Part shown: in pieces, positions 28,866 to 37,106 of the stretch | How the letters are laid out: each line of letters starts with the position of its first letter | How positions within the stretch are numbered: the first letter of the stretch is position 1 | DNA from: Bacteroidota bacterium | Lineage (GTDB): Bacteria > Bacteroidota > Bacteroidia > UBA4408 | Direction: 5' to 3' | NCBI GenBank assembly: GCA_963169745.1 | Contig: CAUJCU010000011.1 | Location: 1 to 64,000 of the forward strand | Length of the DNA stretch: 64,000 nt | The notes under the pieces: model-generated | The model's database searches: none | Seen by the model: only the letters and a program-made list of their open reading frames with translations | What the model was told of the DNA's origin: nothing | Position numbers and translations under genes: made by a program

Positions 28866-30248
28866 ATGAAAAACATTAAAAAGCGCTCTTGGGCAGAGCC
28901 ATACAAAATGAAAATGGTAGAACTTTTAAAAATGACTACCAAGCCACAACGTATTAAAGCTATTAAAGATGCCGGATATAATACATTCTTATTACCCTCA
29001 GAAGATGTTTACATTGATTTGCTTACAGACAGTGGAACCAATTCTATGAGCGATAGACAGTGGGGCGTATTTATGACCGGAGATGAAGCCTATGCCGGAA
29101 GTAAAAGTTATTATATTTTAGAAGAGGCTATTAAAAAATACTATGGTTATAAATATGTTGTACCCACACATCAAGGTCGTGCAGCTGAAAATATATTGTC
29201 TCAAATTCTTATTAAGAAAGGAGACATTGTACCGGGTAATATGTACTTTACCACAACGCGCTTACACCAAGAGCTTGCAGGAGGAACATTTGTTGATGTT
29301 ATTATTGACGAAGCCCATGACCCACTTAACGAACATCCGTTTAAAGGAAACATAGATATAGGCAAGCTGGATAAATTGGTAAAAAAACATGGAGCCAAAA
29401 AAATTCCTTATGTATGCTTAGCCACCAATGTTAATATGGCCGGTGGGCAACCGGTAAGTATGGCTAATTTGAAAGAGTTAAGAGCTTATACCAAAAAACA
29501 CGGAATTCGAATTATTCATGATATGACTCGAGTTGCTGAAAATGCCTACTTTATTCAACAACGTGAAAAAGGATATGACAAAAAAAGTATTCGTGAAATA
29601 GTAAAAGAAATTTGCTCTTATACAGACGGTGCCACCATGAGTGCCAAGAAAGATGCTCTGGTAAATATTGGAGGCTTTATGGCTATTAATGATTGGGATG
29701 TTTTTGAAGAAGCCCGAAACTTAGTTGTTGTGTATGAAGGTTTACATACTTATGGAGGTTTGGCCGGAAGAGATATGGAGGCCATAGCAGTTGGAATTGC
29801 AGAAAGTTTAGACGATAACCATCAACGTGCTCGTGTGGGACAGGTAGAATACCTGGGACAAAAAATGATAGAATACAACATTCCCATTGTAAAGCCAATT
29901 GGAGGACATGGAATATTTGTTGATGCCAAAGCCTTTTTGCCTCATCTTACACAAGATCAGTTTCCGGCACAAACTTTAGCTGCCGAACTTTATATTGATT
30001 CAGGAGTAAGAACAATGGAGCGCGGTATTGTATCAGCAGGTAGAAAACCCAATGGCGAAAACTACTATCCCAAATTAGAATTGGTTCGCTTTACAATTCC
30101 AAGACGTGTTTATACTCAGGCCCACATGGATGTAATTGCCGAATCAGCAGCAGCCGTTTACGATAAACGAAAATCAATAAAGGGCTTAAAAATGGTTTAT
30201 GAACCCAAGTATTTACGTTTCTTTCAGGCACGTTTCCAAAAATTATAA
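28866..30248 (+). CDS. tpl: Tyrosine phenol-lyase
   Basis: The product has 460 residues and is a paralog of the preceding gene. Tyrosine phenol-lyase splits L-tyrosine into phenol, pyruvate and ammonia. The PLP lysine is Lys262 in MSAKKDALVNIGG. It retains GVRTMERGI, where Arg386 corresponds to the phenol-binding Arg381 of the Citrobacter enzyme, and the C-terminal RFFQARF with the paired Phe residues of the active site. LTDSGTNSMSDRQW and GNMYFTTTR also follow the phenol-lyase pattern. Close spacing suggests one transcript with tnaA. No aromatic-amino-acid permease is adjacent. Confidence 0.9.
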   Translation: MKNIKKRSWAEPYKMKMVELLKMTTKPQRIKAIKDAGYNTFLLPSEDVYIDLLTDSGTNSMSDRQWGVFMTGDEAYAGSKSYYILEEAIKKYYGYKYVVPTHQGRAAENILSQILIKKGDIVPGNMYFTTTRLHQELAGGTFVDVIIDEAHDPLNEHPFKGNIDIGKLDKLVKKHGAKKIPYVCLATNVNMAGGQPVSMANLKELRAYTKKHGIRIIHDMTRVAENAYFIQQREKGYDKKSIREIVKEICSYTDGATMSAKKDALVNIGGFMAINDWDVFEEARNLVVVYEGLHTYGGLAGRDMEAIAVGIAESLDDNHQRARVGQVEYLGQKMIEYNIPIVKPIGGHGIFVDAKAFLPHLTQDQFPAQTLAAELYIDSGVRTMERGIVSAGRKPNGENYYPKLELVRFTIPRRVYTQAHMDVIAESAAAVYDKRKSIKGLKMVYEPKYLRFFQARFQKL

Positions 30249-30257
30249 ATTATAGGT

Positions 30258-30265
30258 TATATTTG
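30258..30265 (+). promoter_or_regulatory. Possible -7 box of the NorC-like gene
   Basis: TATATTTG fits the -7 consensus 9 bases after the tpl stop and 17 bases before the ATG at 30283. No TTG occurs at the -33 distance. It would let the NorCB-like pair be expressed apart from the lyases. Confidence 0.33.
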
Positions 30266-30282
30266 GAGTTTTATAGTTGCGA

Positions 30283-30699
30283 ATGAAACTAAAAGCACGA
30301 TACACTTTTTTTACACTAAGTATATTGTTTTTAGTATATACGGGATCCATTTATTTACGACCATTAAGAGCCGGTTCTATGAACAGCTCCAAGGAGGCTA
30401 TTAGCGGACGCATAGTGTGGCAAAAGTATAATTGCCAGAGCTGTCATCAGTTATATAGTTTGGGTGGATATTTAGGCCCCGATTTAACCAATATTATGTC
30501 GCAGCCCGGTAAGGGAGAAGTATGGGTAAGGGCTATGCTACAAGTAGGACCTAAACAAATGCCTCAATTTCATTTAACTGAAGTAGAAACAGAGGAACTA
30601 ATAGCTTTTTTAAAATCAACGGATAGTAGCGGTGTAGCCGACCCCCGAAATTTTAAAACCAGTGCATCAGGGATGATTGAAAGTAATGGAAGAAACTAA
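30283..30699 (+). CDS. NorC-like membrane-anchored cytochrome c
   Basis: The product has about 138 residues with one N-terminal membrane helix (about residues 9-25) and one periplasmic c-type heme domain. The heme motif is CQSCH (Cys51, Cys54, His55), and the distal ligand is the Met of KQMPQFHLTE near residue 93. The order and spacing (GRIVWQKYNC, GGYLGPDLTNI, MPQF, EELIAFLK) follow NorC, the electron-accepting subunit of cytochrome c-dependent nitric oxide reductase. I chose ATG 30283 rather than the in-frame TTG 30277. The NorB-like gene overlaps its 3' end by 14 bases, so the products are almost certainly partners. Confidence 0.85.
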   Translation: MKLKARYTFFTLSILFLVYTGSIYLRPLRAGSMNSSKEAISGRIVWQKYNCQSCHQLYSLGGYLGPDLTNIMSQPGKGEVWVRAMLQVGPKQMPQFHLTEVETEELIAFLKSTDSSGVADPRNFKTSASGMIESNGRN

Positions 30700-32011
30700 A
30701 ATAGAACCCGGAAAATTATTTTTAAAAACAGCCTTGGTTATGATGCTGTCAGCTGCTCTTTTTGGACTTTTGGCAGCATTAACGTATATCTATCCCGACT
30801 TTTTAAAAGAAAGTGTAGGCTTTACTGCTCTTCGCCCACTTCATGTATCATCAGCTTTGTTTTGGATTATTTTGGGGGCAACAGGATGTGTTTTTAGTGG
30901 TCTAAATACGTTAACTAAAAAGAGCAAAAATAATAAAGTGGCATTGCTTCAGTGGGGTTTATGGATCTTGAGCATAAGTGGTATTTTTATTTCTTACTTT
31001 AGAAAAGATTTTGGAGGGCGCGAATACTGGGAGTTTAATCCTATATGGGCACTTCCTATAGCTTTGGCTTGGATACTCTTTTTGTATAACTTTTTTAGCA
31101 GAATTAAAAAATTAAGGAAATGGCCTGTATATGTTTGGATGTGGCTTACAGGTATAGTATTCTTTATGTTTATTTTTTTAGAAAATTACTTGTGGATTTT
31201 CCCCTATTTTAGACAGCATTTTATTACGGATATGACCATTCAGTGGAAAGTGAATGGCAGCTTGGTAGGCTCATGGAATCAAATGCTTTACGGAACAGCC
31301 ATTTTTTTAATGGACAAAATTTCAGGAAGCAAGAAGGCAGGGCAAAATAAAATAGCCTTTGCTATGTATTTTTTGGGCTTGTTTAATTTAATGTTTAACT
31401 GGGGCCACCATATATATACCTTACCTACCGAAAAATATATTCGACTCATCGGTTACTCGGTAAGTATGACCGAATGGATTATTTTTCTAAAAATTATTTA
31501 CGACTGGCGTGCTACGGTAACCACAATACAAAAGCATTACCATTATTTCCCATATAAGTTTATTATGGCCTCCGATATATGGGTGTTTTTCCATGTATTA
31601 CAAGCAACTTTAATTTCAATTCCAGCTATAAATATTTATACCCATGGAACCCATTTTACGGTAGCTCACTCAATGGGAACCACTATAGGTATTAATACCA
31701 TGATACTACTTGCAGTTTGCTTTGAATTTTTAAAACCAGATACGTATCAAGGTACAAAATCATATCAATTCTTAAATTGGGTTTTTTGGTTCCTGCAAGT
31801 ATTTTTACTAGTGTTTCTAATAGCCCTAATGACTGCCGGAATAAAGAAAGGACTATGGCAACTAAGTAGCAATCAAAGTAGTTTCTCAGATATGATGCAA
31901 ACCTTGTATCCGTACTTTGTTGCCTTTACAGTTACCGGTGCCGGTATTTTAATTACTCTGGCAATTTTTGCCTTTCATTTATTACAGCCTAATTCAAAAT
32001 CAAAACCGTAA
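30686..32011 (+). CDS. NorB-like heme-copper oxidoreductase with altered catalytic site
   Basis: The product has 441 residues with about twelve membrane helices, the size of NorB. Retained landmarks are low-spin heme His53 (RPLHVSSALFW), GREYWEF, the FeB pair NWGHH (His241-His242), a Glu in SMTEW (Glu263, matching NorB Glu280), and heme b3 His328 in THGTHFTVAHSMG. NorB's HLWVEGVWE segment reads NGSLVGSWN here, so the third FeB His and both glutamates are absent by my alignment. The second low-spin His is replaced by Met330. The protein is therefore unlikely to be a normal NO reductase. Nitric oxide dismutase-like or another activity is possible. ATG 30686 was chosen over TTG 30677. Confidence 0.85.
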   Translation: MEETKIEPGKLFLKTALVMMLSAALFGLLAALTYIYPDFLKESVGFTALRPLHVSSALFWIILGATGCVFSGLNTLTKKSKNNKVALLQWGLWILSISGIFISYFRKDFGGREYWEFNPIWALPIALAWILFLYNFFSRIKKLRKWPVYVWMWLTGIVFFMFIFLENYLWIFPYFRQHFITDMTIQWKVNGSLVGSWNQMLYGTAIFLMDKISGSKKAGQNKIAFAMYFLGLFNLMFNWGHHIYTLPTEKYIRLIGYSVSMTEWIIFLKIIYDWRATVTTIQKHYHYFPYKFIMASDIWVFFHVLQATLISIPAINIYTHGTHFTVAHSMGTTIGINTMILLAVCFEFLKPDTYQGTKSYQFLNWVFWFLQVFLLVFLIALMTAGIKKGLWQLSSNQSSFSDMMQTLYPYFVAFTVTGAGILITLAIFAFHLLQPNSKSKP

Positions 32012-32112
32012 GAAATTCGATGTTTTTAGTATAAAAGTCATTTCTTCGACTGATTAATATCATAAAACAATCACTTCTGCCTGCTTACCTTTACAAAGTC
32101 TAAAAACAATAC

Positions 32113-32490
32113 TTGAAGAACCTGACACTCATAGTGCTTCTTGTTGCTTTGTTAAATGCTGTATTTAGCAAAACCATCATTTATGTTAATTATTTGATAT
32201 ATGTAAATGAAATTACGGTAAAGTATTGTGAAAATAAATCGCGTCCTGCTATGGCTTGTCAAGGAAAGTGCTACCTAAAAAAACAATTGCATAATCAGGA
32301 GCAGAAGGAAGAAGCAACTCAAAATATTTTCCAAAATTTATTTGAAATTTTATTGTTTTCACCAACATCTTGTTTTAAAATATTTAACCCTTTAACAGAT
32401 GTTATAAAAAGAAAAATCCCCTGCTTAGAAGGCTTTTCATCATTCTTTTTTTTCTTTGTTTTTCGACCACCCAAAACGTGTTTTATATAG
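32113..32490 (+). CDS. Small membrane protein with a conserved Cys motif
   Basis: The product has 125 residues and is a hypothetical protein. It has an N-terminal hydrophobic segment (residues 4-30) and a second near the end (FSSFFFFFVF). Between them is a Cys cluster: C39, then C49 and C53 in MACQGKCYLKKQL. The pattern Cys, nine residues, Cys-x-GKCyL recurs, from memory, in small Bacteroidota proteins encoded beside metal-uptake genes, which suits the copper receptor two genes downstream. There is no ATG at the front; TTG 32113 is the best start. A metal-binding or metal-transfer role is inference. Confidence 0.6.
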   Translation: MKNLTLIVLLVALLNAVFSKTIIYVNYLIYVNEITVKYCENKSRPAMACQGKCYLKKQLHNQEQKEEATQNIFQNLFEILLFSPTSCFKIFNPLTDVIKRKIPCLEGFSSFFFFFVFRPPKTCFI

Positions 32491-32607
32491 AAAAATCAAC
32501 CTCTTTTTTTGATAAAAATAGAGTAGTATTTTTTGTATCTCTTATTTAAAGAGACCATCACATTCTTAAATAAAACATTCTTTAACTCGTATAAAAAAAG
32601 ATTATAT

Positions 32608-33447
32608 ATGAAAACAGTAAAATATATGGTATTGCTTAGTATTATTATAGCATTTACCAGTTCGTGTAAAAAAAACAATCCGGTTGATGACAGTGAACAA
32701 CCGGAAAAACCAATAGTGGAAAATCCGAATACCAAATTAGGAGAAACATATATTCTCGGGGCCAAAGCCAAAGCTATTGTTTATAGTAAAAAGTCGCTAA
32801 TTACTGGTTATAACGAAATTTTAGTTGCCTTTTATGATTCTATAAATGGAAGCCCTTTGTCGTCCGGAAAATTAACGGTTACACCTATAATGGATATGGG
32901 AACTATGACACACAGCGCTCCGGTTGAAAATTCAGACGCTCAAGCTGATGAAAATGGATATTTCAAAAGTAACGTAGTATTTACCATGCCCGGTACCGCA
33001 TCAGAATGGTCTCTAAAGCTCCATTTTATAAACAATAAGAACGGGCTTCAGGGGAATGGCAGCATTGGCGTTTCTGTAGCAGCCTCTTCTCCTTCAAAAC
33101 TTATAAATACTACCCTGAGTGCCGATAGTAGCCGAAAAATATTTATTTCATTGTTGCAACCTGCTGCTCCAGAAGTTGGTATTAACAATTTTGAAATTAC
33201 CGTACATCAAAAAAGCACCATGATGGATTTTCCGGCTGTTAGCGATTATACTTTTGAAATTGAACCTGAAATGCCAAGTATGGGACATGGTTCGCCTAAC
33301 AATGTAAACCCTGTTTATACCGGAAACGGACACTATGTTGGGAAGGTAAACTATACGATGACCGGGCTGTGGTATATTCGTTTAAAAATATACAAAAACG
33401 GGACTTTAATCAGTAACGACCAATATTTTGAAATGACATTGAACTAA
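32608..33447 (+). CDS. YtkA-like lipoprotein, candidate copper-binding protein
   Basis: The product has about 279 residues. A signal peptide ends in a lipobox (FTSSCKK). Two immunoglobulin-like, YtkA-type units follow: one with PIMDMGTMTHS and TMPGTASEWSLKLHF, another with PEMPSMGHGSPNNV and TMTGLWYIRLKI. Both carry clustered Met and His before the strand, a pattern compatible with copper binding. Its last base is shared with the ATG of the downstream TonB receptor, so the two are translationally coupled. I chose ATG 32608; an upstream in-frame codon at 32533 would put extra residues before the signal peptide. Confidence 0.75.
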   Translation: MKTVKYMVLLSIIIAFTSSCKKNNPVDDSEQPEKPIVENPNTKLGETYILGAKAKAIVYSKKSLITGYNEILVAFYDSINGSPLSSGKLTVTPIMDMGTMTHSAPVENSDAQADENGYFKSNVVFTMPGTASEWSLKLHFINNKNGLQGNGSIGVSVAASSPSKLINTTLSADSSRKIFISLLQPAAPEVGINNFEITVHQKSTMMDFPAVSDYTFEIEPEMPSMGHGSPNNVNPVYTGNGHYVGKVNYTMTGLWYIRLKIYKNGTLISNDQYFEMTLN

Positions 33448-35450
33448 TGGTTAAAAAAAAGCTTTCGTTATTAATTTTGATTCTCATTTCAGGAGTTCTT
33501 TTGGGGCAAGAAGCCCCAAAAGACTCTGTAATGAAGATAATTAACCTCAGCGAGGTTCAAATTTCTGAAGAAGGATATGAAAACAATAATGCGTTTAATT
33601 TTTACAAACAAAACAAATTATCCACTATTGAAGATATTTTGTCTCGAATACAAGGTGTAAACCTTATTAAAAGAGGGGCTTATGGTTTAGAGCCATCATT
33701 GCGCAATTACAGTGGAGGCCAAACCAACATAAGTATTGACGGAATGCGAATATATGGTGCTTGTACAGATAAAATGGATCCTGTTTCTATCTATGTTGAA
33801 CCGAGTAATTTATCAGGTATTCAGGTTGCACATGGCTCGTCTGGTTCGTTTAATGGGAGTACTGTTGGAGGGCTAATCAACATGAAAATAAAAGAACCAA
33901 TAATACTTTCAAGTGCCCGCCCTCATGGCGATTTTTCACAAACGTATGCCCATGTAAACAAGGCTTTGTTCACTACAGCAACGCTGCAACAGAGCTATAA
34001 AAAACTAACCTACCGAATCAATGGAACATACCGGAAAGCCGATGATTATGCAGCAGGAGGCGGATTAATAATTCCCTACTCTGGCTTTGAGAAATATAAT
34101 TTAGGAGGGTCACTTTTATATAAAATATCGGAAAAACAGAAAATTAAAACAGACTATTTGGGCGACTGGGGTAAAAACATTGGATATCCTGCTTTGCCTA
34201 TGGATGTTGCTTCTGCAGTAGCCAACATAGTTTCGTTAACACATCAACTTACTTTTAAAAACAAATGGGTTAGCTCCAATGAGATAAAAGTCTATTACAA
34301 TGCAATTACCCATAAAATGGATGATACGCATAGACCCTATGTTCCCATGCACATGGATATGCCCGGATGGACCCAAACTATAGGTTTTTTTAATGAGTTA
34401 ACTAGTAACGAAAATTTGAAAATTAGGCTTGATGCGCATCATGTAAACTCCCGTGCCGATATGGTAATGTACCCTAAAGGAGAGCCTGTTATGTATTTAC
34501 AAACACTTCCTGAAAATGATTTAATTAATGGGGGTCTATCTTTACAATATTTACGTAATTTTAAGTACCATCAGGAAATAACAATGACTGCCCGGGGCGA
34601 TTTTTTTACTCAGATGGCTGTATTGGGGCCCGGATCTAAGCAGTGGAAAGTTTTTAATACTGACGTTACGCAAAGATTGATAAACGTATTAAAAAATGGA
34701 AACCTTACTTATTCCAAACGTTTTTATGAAAAAATTATACTGCAAGTTACGGCCGGTTATAGTGAGCGCATTCCCTCCTCAAACGAGCGCTATGGATTTT
34801 ATTTATTTAACCGGCAAGATCAATTTGATTATATCGGAAATAGCTTGCTAAAACCGGAACAATCGTTACAGGGAGAGGTTTCAGTAAAGCATAAAATGCA
34901 ACATGTGGAGTATGGAGTAACTCTTTTTTATCACCATATTCGTAATTATATTTATGCCTACAAACTAGCACATGTTGGACAAATGACAATTGGTGCCCAA
35001 GGGTCTAAAACCTATCGAAACATTGATTATGCTCTGTCACAAGGATTTGAAACAAATATAAAGGCCCATTTTTTACAAAACTTTTTCTATATTAATAATA
35101 TGAAATTTGTGTATGCTCAAACCTTTTTAGGGCAGCCTTTAGCTTTAATACCCCCCTTAAAGTTACAACAAGCACTACGCTATGCATATAATTTATATCA
35201 ATTTCAAGTGGAGCATGACTATGCCATGGCTCAAAACCGCATTAATAGTGATTTTGGGGATAAGGCAACTCCAGAGTATCACCTCTTTAATATACGCGTC
35301 TCTAAAAACTTTAGAATAAAAGAAACTGTTTTACAAGCTACTTTAGCTTGCGAAAATATTTTTGACACAAACTATAGAGAGCACTTGGATATTGGGCAAA
35401 TTCCACGATTTGGCCGCAATTTTATTTTCAATACAAGCTTTTTATTTTAA
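33447..35450 (+). CDS. TonB-dependent copper receptor, OprC/NosA type
   Basis: The product has 667 residues: signal peptide (cleavage near LLGQ), plug domain (about residues 30-150) and a 22-strand-type barrel ending in Phe. Copper-site motifs of the Pseudomonas OprC family are visible: CTDKM (Cys106-xxx-Met110) in the plug and HKMDD (His289-x-Met291) in the barrel. These match the CxxxM and HxM ligands reported for OprC. A further Met-rich stretch is VPMHMDMPGW. The start overlaps the upstream lipoprotein stop. OprC-like receptors import copper across the outer membrane using TonB energy. TonB/ExbBD are not in this window. Confidence 0.88.
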   Translation: MVKKKLSLLILILISGVLLGQEAPKDSVMKIINLSEVQISEEGYENNNAFNFYKQNKLSTIEDILSRIQGVNLIKRGAYGLEPSLRNYSGGQTNISIDGMRIYGACTDKMDPVSIYVEPSNLSGIQVAHGSSGSFNGSTVGGLINMKIKEPIILSSARPHGDFSQTYAHVNKALFTTATLQQSYKKLTYRINGTYRKADDYAAGGGLIIPYSGFEKYNLGGSLLYKISEKQKIKTDYLGDWGKNIGYPALPMDVASAVANIVSLTHQLTFKNKWVSSNEIKVYYNAITHKMDDTHRPYVPMHMDMPGWTQTIGFFNELTSNENLKIRLDAHHVNSRADMVMYPKGEPVMYLQTLPENDLINGGLSLQYLRNFKYHQEITMTARGDFFTQMAVLGPGSKQWKVFNTDVTQRLINVLKNGNLTYSKRFYEKIILQVTAGYSERIPSSNERYGFYLFNRQDQFDYIGNSLLKPEQSLQGEVSVKHKMQHVEYGVTLFYHHIRNYIYAYKLAHVGQMTIGAQGSKTYRNIDYALSQGFETNIKAHFLQNFFYINNMKFVYAQTFLGQPLALIPPLKLQQALRYAYNLYQFQVEHDYAMAQNRINSDFGDKATPEYHLFNIRVSKNFRIKETVLQATLACENIFDTNYREHLDIGQIPRFGRNFIFNTSFLF

Positions 35451-35464
35451 AGAAAAAACTTCTC

Positions 35465-36415
35465 CTAAAAAACACTCTTGACAATTCGTTTTACCGGATC
35501 AGAATTTCCCATAGTATAAAAATGCAAACAAGGAACTCCTTCTTTAATAAGCTCTTTAGATTGTTGAATTCCCCATTCAATTCCTATTTCTTTAGCTTCT
35601 GCATCTGATTTTGCTTTTTGCAAAGCATCAGCAAGAGCTTCGGGAATATCAATATTGAAAATTTTAGGTAAGCTGGTCATTTGCTTTAGTACCGATATGG
35701 GTTTTAATCCGGGGATAATAGGAACCGTAATCCCAGCTTCTAAACAAGCCTGACGAAACTTAAAGAACTTTTCATTGTCGTAAAAAAGCTGTGTAACGAT
35801 ATAATGAGCACCGGCATCTATTTTGGCTTTCAAGTATTTAATATCTGTATTAAAATTAGGCGCCTCAAAATGCTTTTCGGGGTATCCGGCAACTCCTATG
35901 CAAAAATCTGAAGGACTGGTATGAATTTCATTATCGGAATAATTACCCTTATTCATATCAACAATTTGCTTTACTAAATCAACGGCATGTGCATGGCCAT
36001 TTTCTTTAGGAACAAAAGTCGACTCTGTTTTTACGGGATCACCTCGCAAAGCCAAAACATTGTCAATCCCTAAGTACTGCAAATCAATAAGGGCGTTTTC
36101 CGTTTCATCTTTTGAAAATCCACCACATATAAGGTGTGGTACAGCATCTATTTTGTATTTATTAATAATTGCCGCACAAATACCCACAGTTCCCGGGCGC
36201 TTTCTCATTGAAATTTTTTCGAGATAGCCCCCTTCGCGCTTTTTATAAATATATTCTTCCCGATGATAGGTTACATTTATAAAGTTAGGCGAGTACTCAA
36301 TAAGTGGATCAATACTTTCGTAAATAGATTCTATTCGCTTCCCTTTTATTGGAGGAAGTATTTCAAATGAAAACAATGTTTTATGGGCATTATTTATGAG
36401 GTCAATTACTCGCAT
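35465..36415 (-). CDS. metF: 5,10-methylenetetrahydrofolate reductase
   Basis: The product has 316 residues, a cytoplasmic FAD-containing TIM barrel that makes 5-methyl-THF for methionine synthesis. Family features are FSFEILPPIKG near residue 16 (active-site Glu), VTYHREE, the FAD-binding ALRGDP near residue 130, FCIGVAGYPEKH, and the later QLFYDNEKFF and IPGLKPI motifs. The gene converges on the copper receptor with a 14-base gap. A TACTTTTG -7 box lies just upstream. No S-box riboswitch is visible. Confidence 0.96.
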   Translation of the reverse strand: MRVIDLINNAHKTLFSFEILPPIKGKRIESIYESIDPLIEYSPNFINVTYHREEYIYKKREGGYLEKISMRKRPGTVGICAAIINKYKIDAVPHLICGGFSKDETENALIDLQYLGIDNVLALRGDPVKTESTFVPKENGHAHAVDLVKQIVDMNKGNYSDNEIHTSPSDFCIGVAGYPEKHFEAPNFNTDIKYLKAKIDAGAHYIVTQLFYDNEKFFKFRQACLEAGITVPIIPGLKPISVLKQMTSLPKIFNIDIPEALADALQKAKSDAEAKEIGIEWGIQQSKELIKEGVPCLHFYTMGNSDPVKRIVKSVF

Positions 36416-36432
36416 ATTGTATGAAAAGACTG

Positions 36433-36440
36433 CAAAAGTA
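36433..36440 (-). promoter_or_regulatory. Possible -7 box of metF
   Basis: The minus strand reads TACTTTTG, matching TAnnTTTG, 17 bases before the metF start. The expected -33 TTG is missing. Confidence 0.3.
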
Positions 36441-36512
36441 GGGAATTATTTTGGTGACTGAAATTCCTATTGTATTTATTGGGTTAATGACACTAATAAG
36501 ACCAATTGAAAA

Positions 36513-37085
36513 TTATTTTTCGCCCCAGCGCAAGGTGTTAATACGCAGGCCTGCTAAATCTAACGCTCTGTCAATTACAGTAGTGGCAAGCTCTTCAATG
36601 GTTTGTGGTAAGTGATAAAAGGAAGGGCTGGCCGGACATATAATACCACCGGCCTCAGTTATTGCTTTCATATTTTGAAGATGAATTAAGCTGTATGGTG
36701 TTTCGCGAAGAATTAGAATAAGTTTTCTGCGCTCTTTAAGTATAACATCAGCAGCACGCGTGGTTAAATCGCTTGAGACGCCCGTTGCAATACGTGCCAA
36801 AGTGCCCATAGAACAGGGACAAACAAACATGGTATTATATTGTGCTGAACCACTGGCAAAAGGAGCATAGAAGTTATTTTTTTCGTAATGTTGAAAAGGA
36901 AAATCAAGATATGATTTGCCTCCCAATTCATATTCCCAAACTTCCTTGGCATTTTGGCTTAAGATAAGCCCAACATCATCTACTTGTTCTTTTAATGCCG
37001 TTAACTTTTGGAGTAAAATTTTGGCATATAATGCGCCACTGGCTCCGGTAACGGCTACTACTATTTTATTTTTGCTTAAGGACAT
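36513..37085 (-). CDS. ubiX: UbiX-like flavin prenyltransferase
   Basis: The product has 190 residues. UbiX joins a dimethylallyl group to FMN to make the prenylated cofactor of UbiD-type decarboxylases. Landmarks are the N-terminal VAVTGASGALYAK, the SGSAQYN region, CPCSMGTLARIATGVSSDL, RRKLILILRETPYSLIHLQNM and CPASPSFYH. No ubiD is in the window. It is likely the last gene of the minus-strand cluster starting near 40806; the gap to the upstream gene is 21 bases. Confidence 0.95.
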   Translation of the reverse strand: MSLSKNKIVVAVTGASGALYAKILLQKLTALKEQVDDVGLILSQNAKEVWEYELGGKSYLDFPFQHYEKNNFYAPFASGSAQYNTMFVCPCSMGTLARIATGVSSDLTTRAADVILKERRKLILILRETPYSLIHLQNMKAITEAGGIICPASPSFYHLPQTIEELATTVIDRALDLAGLRINTLRWGEK

Positions 37086-37106
37086 TTTAGAGAGAAAATC
37101 CAGTAT

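Noticed and set aside
30686-32011. Annotation as an ordinary cbb3-type oxidase subunit I
   Set aside because: The neighbour is a NorC-like single-heme cytochrome, GREYWEF and SMTEW follow NorB rather than CcoN, and no ccoO or ccoP genes are present.
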